This document shows positions 10,993 to 20,500 of a stretch of 64,000 bases of DNA, in pieces. The notes under the pieces are model-generated. The model made no database searches and was not told where the DNA came from. It was given only the letters and a program-made list of their open reading frames with translations. Position numbers and translations under genes: made by a program. How positions within the stretch are numbered: position 1 is the first letter of the stretch; each line of letters begins with the position of its first letter. Origin of the DNA: Nissolia schottii (Eukaryota > Streptophyta > Magnoliopsida > Fabales > Fabaceae); contig QANU01016882.1 of the NCBI GenBank assembly GCA_003254905.1, forward strand, positions 275,670 to 339,669, read 5' to 3'.

Positions 10993-12173
10993 CAGACTTG
11001 TTTAAGGAAATCAAGAACATATTCAACACCATTTCATGCACCATCATTGCCCTTTCAAAACCTAAATTTCTCTTAACATTTTCCATTAAAACCTTAAATT
11101 TTTCTATTTTAGAAACCTTTCCAAAATCATTGTTTCATCATAAAAATCCTAAGCACAACAAACACAGTCATATTCCAGTCAATTCACAGATATGCACCAA
11201 TAGTTTCAAGTTATTTGTTCATAATCTTATCATCATAAACCTAACATAAACTACACACAAATTATCATAACAAGCCAATAGACAGTGGATAGTTAGTTTA
11301 CCCACCTGTAAATGCTACTGCAACCGGTTCAGGAACTTTATGCAAAAACCCTAGCGTGGCCTAGTGTTCCGAGCTTTCGTATGCCCTGCTTACGAACGAG
11401 TTTTACGGTAAGTTTATTAAAGTTTTCGTTTGGGAAAAACAAAGATGACTTTATAGGGACAAGGTTATGGGAAAATTATGGCTAGGCTTGTGTAGTAAGT
11501 TTCTGTGTCTGTGTTTCGGCAGAGTAACGGCAAAGTGTATGAATGGAACGTATCTTGCAAGCTCTTGTATATGTATGAATTATCAAGAGCCATGGAAGGT
11601 TATTTATAGGCCTCATGGGCCGGCTCCCTCTTCACTTTTTCCTTCAAAATTTAATGAAAATTATGAGGTAAGCCATGACCTAAGCATGGTGACTTAACTT
11701 ATGATTAATCTCATATTATGATTATATCTGAATTTGTTGACCAAGCAAAGTGGTCCTAAAGCTTCACGAAAATTTACTTGGTTGAATGTGCTTCACAAGT
11801 TTTTGTTTCACAACTTTGATCGTGTTCGATCATGTTTGGTCGTTAGCGATTCGTATACGGATGTCCTAAAAATTATCCTAACATACCATTGTGATCTACT
11901 AATTTTTCTAATGAGGAATTAAAGTCAATCCAAGGTATTCGTAAATTTATTTTCGTAAAAGTGTTCTTTACAGATACCTTTGATACATAATTAAATTCCG
12001 GCTACGAAAGATAATCAATCTGATTTCTGCGGAATTTCGTGAAATCGCGAACTATTACCTTTATGAACATTTTTGACGTAAGAATTTATGTTTCTATATT
12101 TCTAATCCTACACAGAGCTTGTATATGTATTTATTTTGTGAAATCTGTACTAAGGAAAAAGTGGGATGTTACA

Positions 12174-13257
12174 ATATTTGTGACATATATCTTATCCACT
12201 ACTGTATATTGGCAGATATATTTGCTAGTAAGATGTTATATGAAATGTCTTTTATGATGTGATTAGTGACAAATATATCCATCATTGTGTTACTTTTTAA
12301 TTTAATAATGTTATTATGTCACCAGCCGATATATCCATTAGAAAGCGTTACGAAATTAAAAAGTTAAATAATTATCTAAAACACATTAAAACATAATTAA
12401 AATTAAAAAAATAACTTAATTAAAATTAAAATTAAAATTCAATATTCACTACAATTAATTAAAAAAGTAAAAAATATTTCATTCCAAAGTTGCTATCACC
12501 AGGCGATTAGGGCTAAGAGTGTATCCGCGAATAATCGAATTGTCTTCGTCGTTGTTTACAACTTTGCCAGAGTCAGTGTTGGAGACATGATTGTCATCCT
12601 CCAAGCCTGCTTCTAGTTGTGACCACATGTGGGATAGACTGAAAAACATCTAGATTTTCATTTTTTGTCTCTTCCGCTTTGCCTGCATCTCCTCCTGAAG
12701 GCGTACTATTTTCCTTTCTTACTCCTGCAGTTGCATTGCCTAAGTGTAGAGTTCATCATTGAGGTTATGAACCACATGATGGACCTCATTATTAGTAGTC
12801 ACGCGGAACCCAGAACTGGTGGTTCTTCTCCTATATGTGCGACCAACTAATCTCCTGGTCTTAAGAAGAATTGTATGTTGACTATGGGTGCGGTTTTTGT
12901 ACCGTCGGTGACATCCTTCTGTATCTTGTCCTTGTGAATTTCTCGATCCTCTGCGGTTCCACCTTCATCCTCGGCAAGACTTTGTGTTCCCTAGGTCTAG
13001 GCCTCCTGTAGCTTCTGCTCATATGTTGTCTATAAGTAAGTAAACAAAATTTAAATAGTTACCTACCCAAATTAACAATACACACACATGTAATGAATTA
13101 GTTAATTATTTATTGAGTAAATTAATACTTTCACTTGTGTTCTTAGACCATGAGTCAGCCTAGATGGTCTTATCACCTCTCTCATCCTTCTTTTGATGGG
13201 CTTACTGAACGACCTCTCACTTAGTTGGAGGTTTGCCCATCTCTCAAGCTTGCATTT

Positions 13258-13307
<50 letters not shown>

Positions 13308-14359
13308 AGACACACATATATGAGCAATCAATTTAAATAAAATAAATTTAACCAACTAGATTAGGTATTCAAAAAATATTAATTACCAATCTCTACCAAA
13401 GTGCAACACCTCACCCTTTGATGATTTTCTAGAATCTTTAGCTTTCTAAGACTTCTCTCTGAATTTCTCAATTGCCAAAATTTTGTGGAGCTCTTCAAGG
13501 GCCTCCTGAGTCATCCAAGAGAGAGGATTTCTATCATCCACCTTCTTAATTTTGTTGTAAATTGTTGCAGTCGCTTTTTTGTCTTGTGTTTGGAAGGCTA
13601 CATACATTGCTTCACCAATGATAAAGTGCTCCTACACATATAAAAAATACACTACAATAATTATATACAATAACAATAAACATATACTATCCGCCACAAG
13701 AGTAATATTTGTCAGGAATCCTAAAAAAACAAAATGCATCATTTCAATACTAGTGGATGCAACCCTAACCCTAACCATAATAACAATATAATTTCAGCTA
13801 TGTGCGTTGTCTCAAATTCAGATTCTTGTGTGTGATGTCTCAACATTCATTGTCTCTCACTAATCACAAAAGACAACGGGGACAAGAATAGTGGTTTGTT
13901 GGTAAATTGTGAAAGTCATGATTGCTTGATCCCCTGCACAAATGTTCATACTTGGGTCTAATATAATTTGTCGACAGGATATTCATCTTTTCCATCATTT
14001 GGAGGTGTGACGGAGTATATCTTACTTAGCTATTTTTTTCACATTGGTGCAATAATTTCCTCCCTAAAAAATATTACTAGCTAACATATATGTCGATAAC
14101 AGAATAAACCCCAAGTCCTAAACTCTAAATAATTTTTTAACAATTACTTGTGAAAAAATCCACTAGAAATATTGGACTAATTACCAGCGGATTTATCTAT
14201 ACCAGCAGATTTTATGACGAATAAATAATTATGGTCTAATTCGATCCAAGATATAAAAACACACTTTTCAGTGGATTCTTCACATGAAATCCTCTGGTAT
14301 TGGCGACGGATAATATTTGCTGTAAAAATTCACTTGTATTTGACATTTTTCTAATAGTG
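12174..14359 (-). mobile_element. CACTA (En/Spm) transposon fossil
   Basis: The right end, read on the minus strand, is CACTATTAGAAAA, close to the CACTACAAGAAAA terminus typical of plant CACTA elements. It is followed by subterminal repeats built on GCGGAT/CAGCAGAT words, and similar subterminal words (GGCAGATATATTTGC, CAGCCGATATATCC) occur near 12210-12335. Between them, minus-strand fragments around 12480-13620 are rich in Glu, Lys and Gln and resemble the C-terminal part of plant CACTA transposases. Many stops interrupt them. The left terminus is not clear because the outer solo LTR abuts it. A (TA)n run lies at 13262-13299. Confidence 0.5.
13262..13299. repeat. (TA)n microsatellite
   Basis: About 19 uninterrupted TA units inside the CACTA fossil, followed by GTATGTATAG. 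Confidence 0.9.
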
Positions 14360-14588
14360 ATGATTATCGAGATCAGAATGCTAAGAGCAAGGCTTGCTCT
14401 GACTTTGAGGATCTGGTACGCTAGAAACAAAATACACCTAATCTGCCGGAAATAAATGCTAAACACACTTTACATCCAAAACAAAAAAAGCTGTTACTCC
14501 AAACATATGTAACTTGTACTTAAATCTATTATTTGATAATTGTTTATTAAAGGAAATTGTTTGTTTAATGGCGGTTTCTGCTTAACAG

Positions 14589-17500
14589 GTTGTGATTTTA
14601 ATTGGGCTTGGACCTAGTTCCTTTGACATCTCAAGAGAAATTGCATCAGTAGCAAAAGAAGTTCATGTAGCAACAAGGCCGAATCCAGATATAAATTTGA
14701 AGTTGGAAGATGTTGGCAATATAAAATACCATACTACGGTAGTTATTATGGATTTAGTTTCAGATTATCATTTTATTTCTAATATTATTCGGTCTGGTGC
14801 GATTTACGGATTAATTTAAAAGAATAAATTACACTTTTTAATAATTAACTTTTTAATAGTTTTTATGATTTAAAAATTAATTAATATATATTTTTAATAT
14901 AAATAAGTATTTATTAAAGCAATTTATAATTATAAATTAGACAAATATGTTATTATTATACATACCACCAAATATGTTTTTATGATAGAATAATTGTTTT
15001 TTTTTTTGTAAGACTTAATATTCACTTTAATAATTGCCTTTTATACATCTGAAGATTTATTTGACTATTTATTTTAATTTAAATAATTTGTGTATTTTAG
15101 ATTATTACTTTCTTAAGAATGTGCGTTTCTTATTGTTGATTCTTGTTCTGTCTTTTTGTCAGATCACATGTATCTATGACAATGGATTGGTTGCCTTTGA
15201 AGATGGACTTTCTGTTTATGCAGATGCCATAGTGCACTGCACAGGGTATGCCACGAGAAAGATTCAGCAACATTTTTCATTAAATGATATGAACAATTAT
15301 CTATGTAGCTGATAATAATTTTGTGGCATTTTTAATTGACAGATACAAGTATCAATTTCCTTTCCTTGAAACGAATGGAGCAGTTACGATTGAGGATAAT
15401 CGTGTTGGGCCACTCTACAAACACGTCTTTCCTCCTACACTGGCTCCATGGCTATCTTTCATTGGTTTAACATTTAAGGTATTTATCACAAGAAAAATGT
15501 TATATCCTGCTATTAAATTCATCGTCCTAATATTTGACATGTGCATCTTTTGTTTGGAGGATAGTATACATTTTGTTTTTACTTGGAAGGACATATTTAT
15601 TAAAATAATATAATATTGCTCTTATCATAAGTGGTTTCTCACCTATCCTGTGGGTAAATACCCTATACTACTTAATTTATTAATTTTTGATAATTTTAAC
15701 AACAAAATTAATTGAATTTTGTTATTATTTCATGTTGTATATGATCTTAATTTTTCATCAGTTAAATCATTGAAAGCGTTGACTTATAAGAGGTTTAGAG
15801 ATTTGCGGATGAAACACCCCTACTTGCCGTTTACGCTATAGTCGTAAACACTGCCTATAGGGTTGTTATTTGCTTTGGTTAGGATTACTTGTAGTCCCTA
15901 TACGTTGGAAAATATCTCCTTATGAAAGTATGGACCGGTTTAAAATTCTTACATACATATCCACAATTGTAAATAGGAGCCATGCTTCAATGAAAATATA
16001 TAGCAAAACGGTAAAGCCTTATGGCGTATCCCTAGTCCACCGGGACATTCATAATTCGTCATAACGAGCAAACAATGATAAATACTACCAGGTAATTGGT
16101 CCCATAAACATAAGGCAATCAATAATTTACATAATACATTTAGTTCCACAATTTTTCATACAGCATACTACATAAGGGCCTATAACGGAGAAGCTAAGGA
16201 CTGATCGAGTACTATCCATTGAGTCCGTACAAAATGTTACCACCGGCTATGCTATTGTTCCGTCACTACTCTTCCTCAGGGTCTTCGTCTGGGTCTTCCT
16301 CTTCCTCCGAATCTAGCTCCATGGGGTCCTCCTCGTCTAAATCGTTGGTGGTGGATGCTGGGGAGTCTAGGACTGGAGAGTCATTGTCCTCCTCTACTTC
16401 TCGGGTGATCTCGGAGATTGAGGGAAGATCTCGGTGTGACGTGGAGGGTCCTGCCTTGGCGTCGTGGGTACGAGGTGCCAGGAGACGTTTGAAGAAAAGG
16501 TTAACCCTCTTCCTTCGTCCTTGGCGGTAAAAGTGCGACCGTGTGGGAGGTGGCAAGGAGTTCGAGTCCACCTCAACGTCGTCCTAGATAATCAGAGTGG
16601 CAAGGGTGGATCCTAGGCCACCTGTGGGTAGACAGTCCATGCTCCTGTCGCAACCCTAGTGTGGGGTTTAAAAGGCTTAAACCTGTACCCCGGCTGCGTC
16701 TGTTTCGTCGGTGAAACGCTCGTCGCGGTCATCTGGCATCATAAGCGAGTGGGGGTGAGAACCATGCGTTCTCAATGAGCATCTATAACGGTTACTACTT
16801 TTCTTTGTCTCGGTTATGATCCAGGTCGCTCTGGAGATCTCTAAGTGTCATACCATTCTACGTTTCCTAGTTCAGTTTTAATCTTGTTATTCCTGAACGA
16901 CTTTATCTAAATTACTAAGTGCAAGGGGATAATCTAATCTTTTCCCTAGGGTTTAAGGGTTCTTTATCGAGCTTCTTAACATTAATTGTACGATACCTAG
17001 GGTGCTTTAGGGTTTATCTTAGGGCAATCAGGTCGGGCCCTCTTGCCATACATACGTTTACACATATATCTATATATATATATATATAGGCATACACTCA
17101 TAATCCATGCATGAGGGGCTTGGGGATTCTCTTACGCGCCCTAAGGCTGCGTTCTTTTTGTTACTTTTCATGTTCATCATTCTCCTTTGTAATCCGTCGT
17201 CCCCATTCAGCTACAACCCACTTACTATTCCGTATCATCGACGACTGAGCAACGCTCCTTTCCCGAGTGGTAGCTAACCACGACTGCTCGAAAGCATTCT
17301 TCATCGAACGACTATAAGGAGTGACCATCTGGCATGCCAGATGGTGAGGGGTCGCCCTAGCAGCGTCACCAGGAGTGGACTCATTTTTTTCATTACATTC
17401 TCTTTAACTTGATCTTTGCACGCTCCTTACTGGAGGCCTTAACTTTCATTCTATTGACATAACTTTACTTTTTTGCTTTTTCTTCATCTTTAAATTCGGG

Positions 17501-20500
17501 CAAAGCGCGCGTTCAGGTCTAAGCCTGCGTTTCTTAATCTTTGGACTAGTTTATCTTGCTAAACTAGCAGGGGCTTGTCAAGCGTGATGTGCCAAGAGAG
17601 GGGGATTCCCTATTACATATCTACGTACTTTTCTTCAAGGTATATTGGGTCCTCTGTGGCCAGAACCTTCTTAAGAAATTTCGTTGTTCCCTATGATTCA
17701 ATTATGATCTTCGGTTAATTTCTTAGGTGATGAGATTCTAGTGATCTAGCGTTACCCTATAAACCTAGTGGCAACCGAGTCCTCATGATGCATGACAACA
17801 TAATCAAAGCTCATAGAATATACCGCACATACACATTCATAAGGAAGATTTAATTCTGGGGCTGAAAACCCTAAGTCATTCGAATGACACATTCAAGTCA
17901 TTCGAATGGCACTGAGTTCTGGCCCTTGGGGTGGTGCAAAGGGATAAGTCATTCGAATGACCTATGAGTGGTCATTCGAATGATTCTAGCTTTATCTTTT
18001 TAACTGATGTTGTGAGGTTTCATCCGAATGACCAAGGCCTGAGCATTCGAATGACTCGCCCCTGTGACATCAAAAATGCTAGTTTACACGACTCATTCGA
18101 ATGACCACAGGGTCATTCGAATGACTCGTGTTCTTTAATACTTGTTTTCAAAATCCTTCGTAATCCATTCGAATGACCTTGGGGGTGGTCATTCGAATGA
18201 CCACTAACCTGTAATAGGTTCTGATGGTTTTTCTTAACTCCCATCCATGCACCAACCCTTTTTCATACATCAAACAACACAAACAACTCACATAGATCAC
18301 CAATAGGTGATTTAGGCCTAGCTTCCCACCTTCAAAAGGGTTTGTAGATGGAAGAATGGTTGAGGAGGGATTTTCCTCCAAGAATGCTTGAAACTCCTTC
18401 CTCCAAGCCAAGGCCACCTTCTCCAAGGAAAGCTTGATGATGGTGGCTTGATTCTTTGGTTCTCTTGGGAAGAAAATGAAGAGAATGAGATGATGAGAAG
18501 TGGAATTGAGGTTGCTGATGGGGCTTCGGTCTCTCATGGAAAAATGAAGGAAATTTGAATAAAAATGAGTTAAGTGCCATGATGGGTGAACAGTAGAAAG
18601 CATGGCCATAGGTAGGGTGATTTGAGGTGTGTAGGAGAGTTGGTTATGGGGGTATGGTGATGGGATCACATGGCTGATTGGGAGGGAAATTCTCCAAAAA
18701 TATGTTCCGTGTTCAGTCGTGTTTGGTCGTTAGCTGTCCGGTTACGTGTATGTACACGTGCACGAAAAATTAACGAACGACGTCGAATTTATTTAAACAT
18801 AATTGTGCATTTATTAAGAACTTAAAATAAGGAATTGACATTTACCGGGGATATTCTGAATTTTCCCTAGTAAGAAATGTATCTTTACGGATATTGCCGG
18901 TACTTGATTAAATTCTCGTAACGATCGAGAATCGTTACGAAAATTATTTAAACATGGAAATACAGTCCGCGAAAAATTCCAAGGAGGTTTTTAATTCAAT
19001 TCACGGTACTGTCGACTCGGATATTGATCTTGACAAAGATCGAAAATCAGTTCGGATTTTGTAAATCTCTGCGGGATCTCAAAACGCTAATTTGACCAGG
19101 ATTTTTATGGGTTAAGCATGTCGGCTTAATCCTCCTTATATTTTTATTCATTAATCATCTTTGTAATTATTCATTTTAGCGAGATTTCCGTGACGGAAAA
19201 ATCCGGGATGTTACAGCGGACTATTTGGGCTAACGATGCATCTTTCTACAAATATTGTATTAAAAAAATATTAATTTATCACATTAGATCATATAGTTCA
19301 TCCATATGTCATATTAGATAATGATATGATAGCAAAATTCGATAAATTTCATTGTAAAAATCATTAAAAAAATGGATAAATTAAGTAGTATAAGTATTTA
19401 TCCCATGAAATAGGTGAGATACCACCTTTATTCATGTTAAATAATTTTCTTTTCACGGTTATTTTATATTCATTTAGATTTATTTTCATAAAAACTTCGA
19501 ATCATATATTATTGCTCTTAGTAAACCCAAGTATAATTGATTATAGTTGGCACGGACAGGATTCCGTTTTCCATGTAATTGAGTTGCAGGCCAAGTGGGT
19601 AGCAAAAGTTTTATCCGGAAAGGTTCTGCCAACGGAGGAAGAGATGATGGAATCTATCAAAGACTTCTATCAATTCATGGAAAAAAATGGGTTACCTAAG
19701 CGCTACACGCATTCCCTTCGTCCATTCCAGGTATGTATGTATGTATGCATGCATGCATGCACGCACACCGGTTTTCCTCGTTCGTGCGTTTGCATTTCAT
19801 TTTATGCAATTATAATACTGTAAATTAGTTCCAATTTATATTCCCTTCTCGTTGAATAGTATTTCTTGCTCTCACATATTGTATTCTTGTACACAAAATT
19901 GCAAAGAATTGACGGTGATGACGTGTCCGTTAGCTCCGCGGACGTGGCGTGCCACGTGGACTCGCCACGTGACATAACCCGGTTCACCCACCAATGGCCC
20001 ATAACCCGGTTCAAGCCTGTGATCCGACCCAGTTTTCTTTTAAAAAAAATAATAAAATTCCTAAATCCCCAAATCCTACTTCCAGCCTCCCTCTTCCTGT
20101 CCACCCCAAACACAACTCCTCCTGCCCCGTCGTCGTAGTCCCCGCCAGACCTTCGGCGTCGTCGCCGTCGCGGGTCGTCGAGAAGAGGGTGTGTGTTCCT
20201 GGATGAAGGCAGTGTCCACGGCCAACGCAAATACGGCAAGCTCAAGGACAAGGACGACCCCGACGGTTCCGAAAACCACCGCCGGATCACCGACGCCCCT
20301 CACCACAACACCCAGTCCCTGGCGGACAACGACGCCTCCCTCTCCCCGCTCTCAAAATCCCCCTAGTCCTCCCACACGAACTCCGACGATAACCCCAACG
20401 ATGACCCCCCTCATCGGCTCCCTGGTCCGCGAGGAAGGCCACATCTACTCCCTCGCCGCCACCAAGGGCCTCCTCTACACCAGCTCCGACAGCAAGAACA

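Larger units (their letters stand above)
2526..12173 (+). mobile_element. Outer 3.4-kb solo LTR (forward), split by a nested insertion
   Basis: Two pieces, 2526-3536 and 9811-12173, together make one LTR of about 3.37 kb. It starts TGTAATACCC, ends GGGATGTTACA, and is flanked by ATAGT/ATATT, a likely 5-bp target duplication with one change. The left piece stops and the right piece resumes at equivalent points of the family, and the junction carries the GTTAT duplication of the inner insertion. There is no internal coding region, so it is a solo LTR. The large TGTAACACC...GTTACA form suggests a chromovirus (Tekay-like) Ty3/gypsy LTR, but that assignment is inference. It carries a GTCATTCGAATGAC palindrome array at 10721-10992. 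Confidence 0.75.
15810..19215 (+). mobile_element. 3.4-kb solo LTR inserted in a MITE
   Basis: It starts TGAAACACCCC, ends GGGATGTTACA and is flanked by a perfect GCGGA duplication (15805-15809 and 19216-19220). Its 3406-bp length matches the copies near 4.3 kb and 2.5/12.2 kb. It has no internal element domains. It includes an antisense acidic ORF (16266-16571, minus) related to the one at 4749-5240, a TA run near 17070 and the GTCATTCGAATGAC array (17874-18207). A large Ty3/gypsy LTR is the likely origin; this is inferred from the ends and duplication only. Confidence 0.85.
15629..19428. mobile_element. MITE with about 55-bp TIRs in FMO intron, split by a solo LTR
   Basis: The left piece (15629-15809) and right piece (19216-19428) have inverted ends of about 55 bp (AAGTGGTTTCTCACCTAT and AAGGTGGTATCTCACCTAT, read inward). 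An unsplit relative lies at 27607-27997 and reads straight across the insertion point. The element is about 390 bp without the LTR. It has no coding capacity, and the superfamily is not assigned because the target duplication is unclear. Confidence 0.65.

Noticed and set aside
13757-13776. Telomere-like CCCTAACCCTAACC
   Set aside because: Only about two units occur, too short to be an interstitial telomere tract. Likely chance within AT-rich DNA.
18148-18669. Minus-strand frame of 173 codons in the solo LTR
   Set aside because: It runs through the palindrome array and non-coding LTR text, has no domain signal, and is not kept in the other LTR copies.
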